Shown here in pieces: positions 9,818-18,943 of a DNA stretch of 43,202 nt. The position numbers and the translations under genes were made by a program. This DNA comes from a virus, in the IMG/VR virus record IMGVR_UViG_3300027788_000022, positions 1 to 43,202 of that record; one strand, 5' to 3'. The number at the start of each line of letters is the position of its first letter. Position 1 is the stretch's first letter. A model generated the notes under the pieces. That model was given only the letters and a program-made list of their open reading frames with translations, was not told the DNA's origin and made no database searches.

Positions 9818-11296
9818 TTAGATTCCTTTAAATAACACGAAGTTATTTGCAGCTTGAGTTACTAAACATCTTTCAGATAAGAAGTTTACTTCCATTGCAT
9901 CTAAAGATGAAGTGAAAGCACCACCTACAGAACCAGTTAACCAAGACTTCATACGTCTGTCATCAGCTTGTGAAGCTCTGTAACGAACGTGTAAGAATGG
10001 TCTTCTAATGTTTGTTCCTAAGATTTGATCATATACCGTAGAAGTTCCAGCAGGAATTAATACACCTTCAATAGATGCAGGTCCTACTATTGCTCCACGA
10101 GTAGAAGCATCATTTAAGTATTTCCAGTCAGTTTTGTAGAAATCGTAAGATCCACGTCTGAAACCAGAGAAACCTAAGTTCAATGCCATTTCTTCAGAAT
10201 TTTCAAATAATCCGAAAGCAGTACCTCCAGAGAATCCTCCAGAGATAGAAGCTAACATATCGTCAAAATCAAGAGCAGTAGATCTGTTCAAGAATAACAT
10301 GTTTTCTTCAATTGCTCCTTGAGTATCTAAATTCTTTAAGATAGCATCAAAAGAATCTAATCCAGCAGCAGCTGTAAATCCTGTTTGCACATTACCTCTT
10401 GCTTGAATTGCAGCAAATAAACCTTGAGTACCTCCAGACTGAGCCACTAAAGCAGCAGGTCCACCAGCACTTAATTCACCTTCAACCATTGCCATTTCCA
10501 AGTAATCTTCGAAACGTAGTCTAGTTTCAGATTCAGCTTTTAAATACCATAAGTATCCTCCAGTTCCATCTTCAGTAGAAACTTCTACCCAACCGATCTG
10601 AGCAGTGTCAGAACCATTGATAGTGTAAGTACTTCTAATTATAATAGGAGAGTTGTTGAATTGAGTAAAGGTAGGATCTACAGTAACCATAGGGTTGTTT
10701 GCAGCAGCGTAAGTATTTGCAGCTGATCCAGCGTTACCTGTAGAAGTTCCTTTTTGGAAATCAGAACCGTATACAAATATTTTGATATTAGCAGAATCTG
10801 CTATACCAGCTAAAGCTAATGTAGCAAAACCATAAGGTTCTACAATTAACTGTCCTGGATTACCAGCACCACCACCCGGACGAGTGTCAGATGTTCTAAC
10901 GAAGCATTTTGCTTCTCCACCAAACTGATCCATAGCAACAATTGTTGCACCAGGAGATATAACGTTTAGTATTGGGTTTGCAACATTTGCAGCTGTTACA
11001 GGAATAGTAATTGTTCCAGCAGCAGATACAGATGTACAAGCGTTATACGCAATGTGTAATCTATTTTGTTCAGACCAAATTACTTGATCAGAAGTCATTG
11101 GCATTTCAGCGCCAACCATTCTTAAGAAACCTGACAAAGTTCTGTTTCCATAACGCTCTACTTCTTGCTCATAAAGCTCTGGTAAATATTGTTGTGCAAA
11201 ATCATTTGTCCCGTTTGTAAAATTTAAATAGTTGTTTTGCAGCGCTTGTTGCGACTGCGAGGGTACTATCGACCCAAATTGTGGAGCTAATGCCAT
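9818..11296 (-). CDS. Major capsid protein (HK97-type)
   Basis: A 492-residue protein. After an N-terminal arm, the segment TLSGFLRMVGAEMPMTSDQV and following IWSEQNRLHIAY (about residues 53-85) is the pattern seen at the start of the major capsid protein in crAss-like and related Bacteroidota podoviruses. Position agrees: just downstream of the scaffold-like gene and portal. The coding sequence is clearly less AT-rich than its neighbours, as expected of a highly expressed gene. No Shine-Dalgarno: the leader is an A/T run. A strong hairpin follows the stop codon. It is probably the main folding client of the phage chaperonins encoded in the same block (inference). Confidence 0.8.
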   Translation of the reverse strand: MALAPQFGSIVPSQSQQALQNNYLNFTNGTNDFAQQYLPELYEQEVERYGNRTLSGFLRMVGAEMPMTSDQVIWSEQNRLHIAYNACTSVSAAGTITIPVTAANVANPILNVISPGATIVAMDQFGGEAKCFVRTSDTRPGGGAGNPGQLIVEPYGFATLALAGIADSANIKIFVYGSDFQKGTSTGNAGSAANTYAAANNPMVTVDPTFTQFNNSPIIIRSTYTINGSDTAQIGWVEVSTEDGTGGYLWYLKAESETRLRFEDYLEMAMVEGELSAGGPAALVAQSGGTQGLFAAIQARGNVQTGFTAAAGLDSFDAILKNLDTQGAIEENMLFLNRSTALDFDDMLASISGGFSGGTAFGLFENSEEMALNLGFSGFRRGSYDFYKTDWKYLNDASTRGAIVGPASIEGVLIPAGTSTVYDQILGTNIRRPFLHVRYRASQADDRRMKSWLTGSVGGAFTSSLDAMEVNFLSERCLVTQAANNFVLFKGI

Positions 11297-11312
11297 AATT
11301 TTTTAATTTTAA

Positions 11313-12551
11313 TTAGTTAAACTTTCTTGTTTTAATTTTTAATTTTGATGAGTCTAATCCACTAATTGATTTTACTTTTAATCCGTTTACAAAAACATTA
11401 CCATCGGCAACTTGCCTAGGTCCGTCTTGAGATGGATTCTTAGATCCACTAATAACATTTTTAATGCCATCAGCTTTTCCTTGTTCATAAAAATGACTAG
11501 CTAATTTATCCGCATTCATAGCAGCATACATTGCTTTGTGGTAACCAGCTGGATCTACTAAACCACCTTTATCGTCAGTATACTTACTAACAAAGTTGCT
11601 TACATCCACCTGTGTTTCTCCAACTTTACCAGGATCTTTAATTCCGTATCTAAATTTCTTTTCTCCAACGTTAAAATCAAAACCTTTGAATTCATTGCTA
11701 AATAATTTTTTAGTACGATCTCTAAAATCACCATGTAATTGTGTTGCAGTTTTTTGCTGCTCTTTATATTGGTTGTAAAAGCTTATAGCTTCTTGCTGTT
11801 CTTGAGTTACGCCTGGTCTCAACTTGATCTCATCGTAATATTTACTCTTTGAACTTTCTAAATAGCTTTTAGCGTTCGCAACCTCTTCCTTAAACGCAAG
11901 TTTCTTCTTACGTATATCTCTTGGCTCGTCTACATCTTCGTCAAATTCAAAATTGTCTTCCATTAAGAAACCAATTTCTTCTTGATCTAAGTGAGGTTTT
12001 GCCTTTGTGTAATATTCTTTTAAAACATCTTTAGAACTGTACTTACTATAGTCTTTATTTAAAGCTACGTAATCTTGGACAGATCCACCTGTTTCTTCCA
12101 TAAAAGAAACTAACTTGTTGATGTTTTCTGGTAATGGTTTACCAAGAACCTTTTCATCTCTTTTAGCCTCGGCTATGTCTTTAGATATTTGACTTACTTC
12201 TTGTTTGTCTTCTTCTGTTATTTCTTGGATTGGTGAAACTTCTTCAACAACTTGTTTGGGCTCTGGTATTTGTTCGTCCACTCTAGCGCTATCTCCGGTT
12301 TGTTCTTCCACATCCACTTTCGTTGTTTCTCCGACTTGAATGGCATCTTCTTCTGTTTTTAACGCGTCTGCAGGTATGTTAATTTTTACCACATCAGGCA
12401 TAATTTCACCAGTTGCTTCTGCTTTTGAAAGATCTACTTTCGTTATGTTGTTGTTTTTAGTTTCTAAACCTAAGTTTTTAGGTTTTCTTTTTTTAATCTT
12501 AAAGTCACCCTCTTGTTTCACGGGTTCATTTGTTTTTGTTTCTTCTGACAT
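11313..12551 (-). CDS. Putative scaffold protein
   Basis: A 412-residue, highly charged protein between portal and capsid genes. The N-terminal 140 residues are acidic and low in complexity (many E, V, K, T), the middle (about 145-290) is predicted helical with charged repeats, and the C-terminus is basic (KSISGLDSSKLKIKTRKFN). High charge, helix content and location directly upstream of the capsid gene in transcription order are typical of capsid assembly scaffolds, whose basic C-terminus binds capsid. No protease domain is seen here or next to it. Function is inferred from composition and context. Confidence 0.6.
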   Translation of the reverse strand: MSEETKTNEPVKQEGDFKIKKRKPKNLGLETKNNNITKVDLSKAEATGEIMPDVVKINIPADALKTEEDAIQVGETTKVDVEEQTGDSARVDEQIPEPKQVVEEVSPIQEITEEDKQEVSQISKDIAEAKRDEKVLGKPLPENINKLVSFMEETGGSVQDYVALNKDYSKYSSKDVLKEYYTKAKPHLDQEEIGFLMEDNFEFDEDVDEPRDIRKKKLAFKEEVANAKSYLESSKSKYYDEIKLRPGVTQEQQEAISFYNQYKEQQKTATQLHGDFRDRTKKLFSNEFKGFDFNVGEKKFRYGIKDPGKVGETQVDVSNFVSKYTDDKGGLVDPAGYHKAMYAAMNADKLASHFYEQGKADGIKNVISGSKNPSQDGPRQVADGNVFVNGLKVKSISGLDSSKLKIKTRKFN

Positions 12552-12579
12552 GATAAAATATTATATAATTATTAAATAG

Positions 12580-14994
12580 TTAACTAGGCGGCATTATATT
12601 TTGTAAACCAAACGTACCTAGTTGCGATGAGTCTCCACCCTCAAAATCGACTGGAGCTGAATCGTTTTGTCGTTGATTTATTAATTGACTTTGTTGAGTT
12701 CCTTGTAATTTAACTCTTTTATCTTTTCGGTCTTCAATTTGTTTTTCTTTATCACCTTCAACACCTAGCTTTATTTGAGCTAATTGTTTTTGGTATTCAA
12801 ATTCTTGAGCCATTAATTGTTTTTTAACCGAAAGCTCTGTCTGCATTCTTTCTATTTCGAATTGAGACTTAGCTTGTTCAACCTGCACTTGAGATTGTGT
12901 TAACGCTTGATTTTTTTGAACTTCAGCCATAGCCGCGGCTTCTGAAGCCTGTGCGTTAGCTTGACCTTGAGCTTGAATCATTTTTTCTTGATTAGCTTGA
13001 TCTCTTTGTAATTTTTTAGTTCTTTTCTGTTTTAACAGTTGGTTTGCTAATTTTAAATTCTTTATTTGTCTTATATCTATAGCGTCTTCTAGATCTATAC
13101 CTTGATTTTGTAATGATATCTGTATGTTGTTTTCTAGCTGAGCTTTTTCTTCGTCATCAGGTTCGAGTTCTAGGAATATACCAAAATCGTGTAAATTTAA
13201 ATTAGAAACTTCAGTTAAAGTATTTGCGTTAAATAACGATATACTTTCTATTAAAGCATTTTTTGTTAATGGAAAATTCAATACATCAACCATTTTTAAA
13301 GATATGTTTTCACATATTCTAAGAGCTAAAAACAAACTACCTTGATTAATATGTTTAGTTGCTATGTTTGATTGATTAGCGGCCATCTTAGCTATACCTA
13401 CTAACGCATCTTTATCTTGCATGCTTCCATCTCTAGCTTCATTAAGCCCAGTGACGTCTCTTATCATTTGTAAATAATAATTATAAGTCATTATTAAACT
13501 TTGAAGCTTAGCGCTACCAGCTGAGGAAGTTAGTTCTTGAATAGGAACTTTACCTCTGTTTAATTCACCATCTTGGGTAAGTGATCTACCAACTATAGAA
13601 CCAGTTTGGAAGTACATGTTTAGTGCTTCTGCTGGGTTGTAATTAGTTCCATTACCTAGGTCAACTTCAGCTAAACCATCCATATCTAAAAATACACCGT
13701 CTGGTACCATTCTAGACAGTACTTGTTGCATTTTTAAATGTGTTATTTGAATCATGTCAGCAAAACCAGTTATTTTACTTACTAAAGATTCTATACGTCC
13801 TTTATACATCCTAGGCGCACATATAGCATAATTCATTTCAACTTTAGTAGAATCAGAAGAAGGTCTTGTCATGTTCTCCGCTAATTCCCATTTAAGCATA
13901 GTGTTAGTACCTAAAACTTTTACACCTGAGTACAATACCTCTATACTTCTTGAAACTTTATCATACGTATCAGCTTCTGGTGGATTAAATTCATCTGTTT
14001 TTTGAATAATTTTCTCTAAGCCATTATCATTGTATTTTAATTTAAATACTTGATTCATGTATGTTTTATACTCAAAATACATTATCTGCACTGTATTAGC
14101 GTCATAATTTCCCCAACCAGTTATATATTGTCTATTACCTGGCATCTCTTGAATTCTTTGTAATTCTTTATCAGATATGTCTGGAAATTGTTTTTTAAGT
14201 TCAGGTATTGTAATTGATTTTACTTCTCCAACATAGTATATGTCTTCAAAGTTTGGATCATCAGTATATGAGTATATTATATGAGCTGGATCAACATAGT
14301 CAACTACTATGCCGTTTGATTTATTAAAGCTAGTTTTTGAACAAGCTATACCACATACAACTAGATCTTCATTTAATCTACGTTTTGTTAGTGGCCATCT
14401 GTTTTTTGCTAAGGTAGTTGTTATTGCTTCTTCTTCTGCTATTTCTATAGATTGCTTATAAGAAAGCTGCATATGCAGTTCTAGCTCTTCTTTAGTTTTA
14501 GGTAGTTGATCTGCCGGCATGTTAGATTGACCTGTATCTATGCCGAGATTATCTTTAGCCATTTGCATTAACTCTTGAGCATACATGTCTTCAGCTATTG
14601 CAGCAGCATAATTAGTTCTTTTCTTTACTGACTCAGGGTCTTGAGAAAAAGCTTTTATGTCAAATTCTTTATTAGAAATACCATTTACTACTATATCAAC
14701 AAATTTAGATATCACCGGTACTGGTTTCCAGTCTAAATTTAAATAAGACAAATCTCCATTAATAGATAATTCATCTTTGTATTTTTGAACAGACTGTTCT
14801 CCTCTTGCGTATAATCTTAGATTATGAAAATTATTCCAACTAGTAAGATATCTATTACCATTAGTTCTGCCTTGATTAAACCACTCTGTTTCAATAGCGG
14901 ATGCTACTTGAGATCCATACTCCCATGAAGCTTTTTCCGCGTCTGGTACTACCTGACTTGGAAAAGCACTATTTGAATTAGTATATATTTTCAT
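12580..14994 (-). CDS. Portal protein
   Basis: An 804-residue protein directly after the large terminase (adjacent, no gap). Length and order (terminase, portal, scaffold, capsid) fit the portal of crAss-like podoviruses, a dodecameric ring at the head vertex through which DNA is pumped. Visible parts: an N-terminal wing region (DLSYLNLDWKPVPVISKFVD near residue 90), a helical core, VPDGVFLDMDGLAEVDLG near residue 440, and a C-terminal Gln-rich coiled coil (about 655-765), perhaps the barrel facing the head interior. No catalytic motif, as expected. Good confidence from size, order and sequence character. Confidence 0.78.
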   Translation of the reverse strand: MKIYTNSNSAFPSQVVPDAEKASWEYGSQVASAIETEWFNQGRTNGNRYLTSWNNFHNLRLYARGEQSVQKYKDELSINGDLSYLNLDWKPVPVISKFVDIVVNGISNKEFDIKAFSQDPESVKKRTNYAAAIAEDMYAQELMQMAKDNLGIDTGQSNMPADQLPKTKEELELHMQLSYKQSIEIAEEEAITTTLAKNRWPLTKRRLNEDLVVCGIACSKTSFNKSNGIVVDYVDPAHIIYSYTDDPNFEDIYYVGEVKSITIPELKKQFPDISDKELQRIQEMPGNRQYITGWGNYDANTVQIMYFEYKTYMNQVFKLKYNDNGLEKIIQKTDEFNPPEADTYDKVSRSIEVLYSGVKVLGTNTMLKWELAENMTRPSSDSTKVEMNYAICAPRMYKGRIESLVSKITGFADMIQITHLKMQQVLSRMVPDGVFLDMDGLAEVDLGNGTNYNPAEALNMYFQTGSIVGRSLTQDGELNRGKVPIQELTSSAGSAKLQSLIMTYNYYLQMIRDVTGLNEARDGSMQDKDALVGIAKMAANQSNIATKHINQGSLFLALRICENISLKMVDVLNFPLTKNALIESISLFNANTLTEVSNLNLHDFGIFLELEPDDEEKAQLENNIQISLQNQGIDLEDAIDIRQIKNLKLANQLLKQKRTKKLQRDQANQEKMIQAQGQANAQASEAAAMAEVQKNQALTQSQVQVEQAKSQFEIERMQTELSVKKQLMAQEFEYQKQLAQIKLGVEGDKEKQIEDRKDKRVKLQGTQQSQLINQRQNDSAPVDFEGGDSSQLGTFGLQNIMPPS

Positions 14995-17229
14995 TTATTC
15001 AATTATTTGTGATAATGTACCTTCATTATTATATTTTTTAAAACCTAAGCTAAACGACGGTCTTTTAAATTCAGGATTTGGTTTATATTTATTCTTGTTA
15101 CAAGCCATTATAGCTAATCCAGAACTAATTGAAGCATCATGAGAAGTTCTATTATTAATATTAAACCTAGCCCAATCTTCTAATGTTCTTTGAAAATATA
15201 CATCTCCATATTCTCCATCTTCTTTCAAACCAACGTGATCCTCTATATATGACTCTATAGCGGCTGCGTGTGCTTGCTTTATATCTTCACTAGAATTAGG
15301 TATTCCACCTATTTCTCTCTCTGTTGTTGATAGTTTGTTATATTTTTTATCAGGTCTATTTATTGAGTAACCTCTATAACCTCTTCTTTTAAAGTAATAC
15401 AATAACCTAGGTTTATTATTTTCAGCCAATATAGGCATTCCATAAAAAACACAAGCCATCAAAACATCTTCAAAAAATATCTCAGCGGTTTGTGGTCTAG
15501 CTATGTACTCTAAAAAAAAGTGATTAGGTGGAACGTGGTCCATGCTAAATTTAGTTAACCCAGTAAGAGCTCCATTAGAACCTCTGTTATCGACTGTACC
15601 TGATATATCGTAACTATCACATCCAAATGCTCCAGCATGCTCATTACCTGGCCATTTTAATCCATTTTTAAATATTACACTATTTTGCATATCTAAAGAA
15701 GGTATCCATGATACGAAAAATCTACCTTGCTTGCTTGGTTTAAAAACAACCTTAGTATCTTTAACTCCATTAACCCAATGAAAACCACCTTGTGTGATTA
15801 TACCGCTATTTTTCAAATCAGAATTCCAATCTATTTGCTGGTATATCTTAGTTAGATTAAATAAAGAAGACTTCGCTTCATCTCTAAACGCGTGTTCTTC
15901 GGTTCTTGGAAACTGGCGATAAAATTCATTTAAACCATCTTGATCTTCCTTTAAACCATTTACTTCATTTTGCCAATACTCAATTACACCTGTTTTAATT
16001 TTATTACCATGAGGATCTTCTACTTCTTTCTTTGGTGTGTCGAAGACAGGTAGGCCATAAGAATCAATGTATCCTTCGTAGTTCCACTCCATAGGAATGA
16101 ACAAAGAATAGAGTCCTGAACCAGTCTGTCCATTGGCATTTCTCTTTGTAACGTCTGAAGCATTGTATAGTTTTTTAAAGTTTGCACCTCCTTTATCTAA
16201 AGCGTTTGATGTTGATCCCATCATACACTTTCCAATAACTCTACTACCTAATCTGAGGGTGGTTTTCGTAACCCTCCAGTTGTTTTGGATATTGTTGGGC
16301 CTTTCCCATTTCCCGCTTTCATCATGGACGAGGAGCCTGAGCTTCTCTCCATCGTAGGCATTGTCCCCCGTGTTCTTCCAGTCGATGGTGGTGTCCAAAC
16401 CGGTAATCTCTTTTTGGGCTTTATTGGAATCAAGTTTTCTACGTGTGAATTTGGAGGCAGGGACTCTGTAGGCAAGTTCGGTCTTTGGACGGTCCATTCC
16501 GTCCTGAATCGGTTTGAAAAAGAAGGGATAATTAACGGAGATGGGTACAACCTTATCTGTGAACATCTTCTTAGCATCGGCACCAGATTTGGACAATATT
16601 CCGTACCGTGAATCCGTTGATATCGTAGCAAGGTTGACTGATTCAGCTGAGGACATAAATGAAAAGCCTGACCTACGGTTTTTAAGATAACACATTCCAT
16701 AAGACCGTGCGTCTGCTTTGCAGGCTTCCCAGAAAATGTAGAATAATCTATTTGATTCCCTAAAGTCCGGCTGCCCAACATCAATTTTGGACCACTGCAG
16801 GTACATATAATTAGTGCCAGTAATGTAAGTAGGAACACCTTTATTAGTGAACCAAAAACCTTCTTCACGCCTTGTAAATTCTTTGTCAATATAGTCATAC
16901 CATTTTTCTTTAAAGTCTGAAGGGTATTCTTCCCAGTCAAACACAGATTTGATTCTATTTAATTCTTTTGGGTATGATGTATAAGTCCATTTATCTTTTT
17001 CAAAGTTAAAAACATCTTTTTGTTTAGGTAAAGCTATTTTAAGATTTTGTATTTCATAAATCTCGTCAATTTCACCTGTTTTGCTTATAACTATTAAGTC
17101 GTGTTCTTTATTATAACCATAATCCCATTTTTTATACCTATTCATTCTATTAAGAACTTTAGGCTCTACGCAGTCTTTTAAGACTTTGTATAAACTTTGC
17201 TTATACATTTTTAGATCTACCTTCTGCAA
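14995..17229 (-). CDS. terL: Terminase large subunit
   Basis: A 744-residue DNA-packaging motor: N-terminal ATPase, C-terminal RNase H-like nuclease. ATPase: Walker A-like KNRRSGFSF (183-191; unusual, no canonical GKS/T), hydrophobic Walker B ending in D303-E304 (LRLLVHDESG), and GSTSN (338-342) as likely coupling motif. Nuclease: GCDSYD with D538, an acidic residue near 603, and HDAS near 695. Portal follows with no gap; the putative small subunit precedes it with a 29-base overlap. Odd: about residues 143-410 are encoded by DNA near 45-55% GC while flanks are around 25-33%, suggesting exchange of the ATPase region. Family certain enough; Walker A departure worth checking. Confidence 0.85.
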   Translation of the reverse strand: MQKVDLKMYKQSLYKVLKDCVEPKVLNRMNRYKKWDYGYNKEHDLIVISKTGEIDEIYEIQNLKIALPKQKDVFNFEKDKWTYTSYPKELNRIKSVFDWEEYPSDFKEKWYDYIDKEFTRREEGFWFTNKGVPTYITGTNYMYLQWSKIDVGQPDFRESNRLFYIFWEACKADARSYGMCYLKNRRSGFSFMSSAESVNLATISTDSRYGILSKSGADAKKMFTDKVVPISVNYPFFFKPIQDGMDRPKTELAYRVPASKFTRRKLDSNKAQKEITGLDTTIDWKNTGDNAYDGEKLRLLVHDESGKWERPNNIQNNWRVTKTTLRLGSRVIGKCMMGSTSNALDKGGANFKKLYNASDVTKRNANGQTGSGLYSLFIPMEWNYEGYIDSYGLPVFDTPKKEVEDPHGNKIKTGVIEYWQNEVNGLKEDQDGLNEFYRQFPRTEEHAFRDEAKSSLFNLTKIYQQIDWNSDLKNSGIITQGGFHWVNGVKDTKVVFKPSKQGRFFVSWIPSLDMQNSVIFKNGLKWPGNEHAGAFGCDSYDISGTVDNRGSNGALTGLTKFSMDHVPPNHFFLEYIARPQTAEIFFEDVLMACVFYGMPILAENNKPRLLYYFKRRGYRGYSINRPDKKYNKLSTTEREIGGIPNSSEDIKQAHAAAIESYIEDHVGLKEDGEYGDVYFQRTLEDWARFNINNRTSHDASISSGLAIMACNKNKYKPNPEFKRPSFSLGFKKYNNEGTLSQIIE

Positions 17230-17482
17230 AACCTTTAAAAGCTTTTTCTTCTTTAGCTTCTTTTGGTTTATTGTTTAATAAATCTTCTTCCAATTGTATT
17301 CTTGCTAATATTTCAAAAGCATCAAATATAGCTAATTTCTTAGTAGCTGCCGCGTTTTTTAAACGATCAGCAGATATATCTTCGTCAGAATCTACAATAG
17401 CTTCTTTCGCAACTTTAATTAGTTCTTCAACCGCTATTTGCCCAGCTTGGATTATATTCTTTTTTGTTTCGTTGATCTTCAT
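17201..17482 (-). CDS. Putative terminase small subunit
   Basis: A 93-residue, largely helical protein immediately upstream of the large terminase, its 3' end overlapping the terL start by 29 bases. The helices (NIIQAGQIAVEELIKVAKEA and LKNAAATKKLAIFDAFEILA) and acidic C-terminus are compatible with a small terminase subunit that recognises phage DNA, but a helix-turn-helix is not obvious. Assignment rests on position and overlap with terL. Its 5' part overlaps the GroES-like gene by 56 bases, so the three genes are tightly coupled in translation. Confidence 0.45.
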   Translation of the reverse strand: MKINETKKNIIQAGQIAVEELIKVAKEAIVDSDEDISADRLKNAAATKKLAIFDAFEILARIQLEEDLLNNKPKEAKEEKAFKGFAEGRSKNV

Positions 17483-18032
17483 ATTTGATTACAATATCAT
17501 TTGATTTCATACAATATAAACGCTCTTTCTCTACTAGAAAATCGTATTCTCCGTAAGGTGTATAACCAACAGTGTCTCCTTCGGTTATTCCTAAAGCATC
17601 TAACGAACTATTACCTATTTTTAGTATACCAATAAGCTTTTGTTCTTTAGTGTTTTCTAAGTCATCGTTAGACTTTAACGGTTTAATGAAACATCTATTA
17701 TTAATAGATTTCCATTTGCTATCTCTCTTATAAAGATAAACTTGATCTAATGCACAGAAATACATACCATCTATAAAAGATGATCTACTTTTCTTTTTAG
17801 TACCTTTAACGTCATAGAAAGTTCTAAATACATTATGATGAATAATTACAAAATCGCCTTTTTTTACAGGAGTGTTAAATGCCGCTGGCACTTCTATAAC
17901 TTCCGCTACATTGTTGACAAATTTAAAACTTTCAATTTTAGTATTTAATACAATTTCTTTATCACCGACAAGAATCTTATTATCATATTCTTCTCCAACA
18001 GGTCTAACTATAAAGTCGTATAAACTTCTCAC
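17427..18032 (-). CDS. Tandem GroES-like (Cpn10) co-chaperonin protein
   Basis: A 201-residue protein that looks like two GroES folds in one chain. Half 1 (about 4-103): YDFIVRPVGEE opening, a candidate mobile loop with the tripeptide IVL (27-29, KEIVLNT), then VKKGDFVIIHHN and MYFCALDQVYLYK. Half 2 (about 113-185): CFIKPL opening, no obvious mobile loop, then EGDTVGYTPYGEYDFLVEKE and LYCMKSNDIVIKY, which align by eye with the C-terminal half of GroES (GDxVxF...GEEYLLLxESDILAI). Canonical GroES is about 95 aa. A second, normal GroES is encoded at 24065-24325. It sits among packaging genes, so it may serve capsid or terminase folding, or be structural. Fold is fairly sure; function is not. Confidence 0.7.
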   Translation of the reverse strand: MRSLYDFIVRPVGEEYDNKILVGDKEIVLNTKIESFKFVNNVAEVIEVPAAFNTPVKKGDFVIIHHNVFRTFYDVKGTKKKSRSSFIDGMYFCALDQVYLYKRDSKWKSINNRCFIKPLKSNDDLENTKEQKLIGILKIGNSSLDALGITEGDTVGYTPYGEYDFLVEKERLYCMKSNDIVIKYEDQRNKKEYNPSWANSG

Positions 18033-18259
18033 TAGTATTCAAGATCATATTCAACGGATATCGCCATGTTAGAATTAAATTTCTTCCATGGCAATATGTC
18101 GTTGTTTTTTTTAATATGTATATTATAAGAATTGTCTGAGTCTTCAAAAAGTATATGTGATATTTCATGACCTCCATATACTTGTTGACCTACAGAATAA
18201 TGCATAGCATCATTTTTGTAATCTGACCCAATACTAATTTTTCTTATATTATTTTTCAT
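18032..18259 (-). CDS. Conserved small phage protein
   Basis: A 75-residue protein using the ATG at 18259. An ATG at 18301 would extend it by 14 residues but with a much longer overlap with the previous gene, so the internal start (MKNNIRKISIGSDYKND) is preferred. Contains HYSVGQQVYGGHEISHI and PWKKFNSNMAISVEYDLEY, a pattern I associate with a small family recurring in uncultured marine phages next to packaging genes. No known function; no membrane segment. Stop and next start share one base. Confidence 0.5.
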   Translation of the reverse strand: MKNNIRKISIGSDYKNDAMHYSVGQQVYGGHEISHILFEDSDNSYNIHIKKNNDILPWKKFNSNMAISVEYDLEY

Positions 18260-18512
18260 CTTCTTTTTCGATGTCAGTATAAGAACCGTCTTTAAGATCA
18301 ATGTTTATTTGACCATACTCGTCTTCTAGTTCTTTTTTAGTAACTTCAATTTCTTTAGAAATTTCCTTAACTTTATCGTGAAGGTTCATTTTTTGAACAT
18401 CTAAAACCCCTAAGGTTCTTAGTATTTCATTTAATTTACTTTGCTGATCAGTAACAACTTTCAATTGTTCTTTGCTAATCATTGCTTTTACCATTTCTTT
18501 TACTTTACTCAT
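18249..18512 (-). CDS. Small coiled-coil protein
   Basis: An 87-residue charged protein, mostly one long helix with heptad-like hydrophobics (LNEILRTLGVLDVQKMNLHD and following KVKEISKEIEVTKKELEDEY). It lies between holin and a small conserved protein. No known domain. It might be a spanin-like or regulatory partner of the holin, but it has no signal peptide or membrane anchor, so that is not supported; function unknown. Confidence 0.55.
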   Translation of the reverse strand: MSKVKEMVKAMISKEQLKVVTDQQSKLNEILRTLGVLDVQKMNLHDKVKEISKEIEVTKKELEDEYGQINIDLKDGSYTDIEKEDEK

Positions 18513-18538
18513 TATTAGATTTTATTTAATTGTTAAAC

Positions 18539-18943
18539 TTACTTATTATTATTACTTATACTTTTAAATTTTTCCACTCCACGTGAACCAAAATAAGCTA
18601 TATAGACAGTTGTCAATAATTGTTTTAACAAACCTATCCATTCTTGCTCTACCGTAAACGATATTTCATGGTGACTATCTACCCAAATAAAGGCTATAGT
18701 CATAAAAGAAAGAAAAATTAAAGCCATAGGACGAACATTTTTTGATAACCAAGAATCTGATCTCATATCGCTTTGCCAGCGTTTAGTGATTTCAGACTCA
18801 GCGTTTACCCTAGCTTTATCCATTATTTCTTGAACCTGCTTTTTAATTAAAAGCTTTTCTTCCTCCGTGGTAGTAAGCTTATCAATGACGTTACCAATTT
18901 CTTTGATAACGCCACCTGTAAGCCATTGAATTATTTTTTTCAC
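18539..18943 (-). CDS. Holin, 3TM/GTA-holin-like
   Basis: A 134-residue protein with an amphipathic N-terminal helical half (about 1-65) and two hydrophobic segments: ALIFLSFMTIAFIWVD (about 74-89) and IGLLKQLLTTVYIAYFGS (about 103-120), ending in RGVEKF. The motif RPMALIFLSF before the first segment and YFGSRGVEK after the second are typical of the Holin_3TMs type found in gene transfer agents and many marine phages. It would permeabilise the inner membrane at the end of infection. No endolysin gene lies next to it or elsewhere in this window. Confidence 0.75.
   Translation of the reverse strand: MKKIIQWLTGGVIKEIGNVIDKLTTTEEEKLLIKKQVQEIMDKARVNAESEITKRWQSDMRSDSWLSKNVRPMALIFLSFMTIAFIWVDSHHEISFTVEQEWIGLLKQLLTTVYIAYFGSRGVEKFKSISNNNK

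Noticed and set aside
16248-16940. 230-codon ORF in another frame on the same strand inside terL
   Set aside because: Its protein is low in recognisable structure, rich in Pro/Ser/Thr, and the frame is open because the GC-rich patch has few stops. terL itself explains the region.
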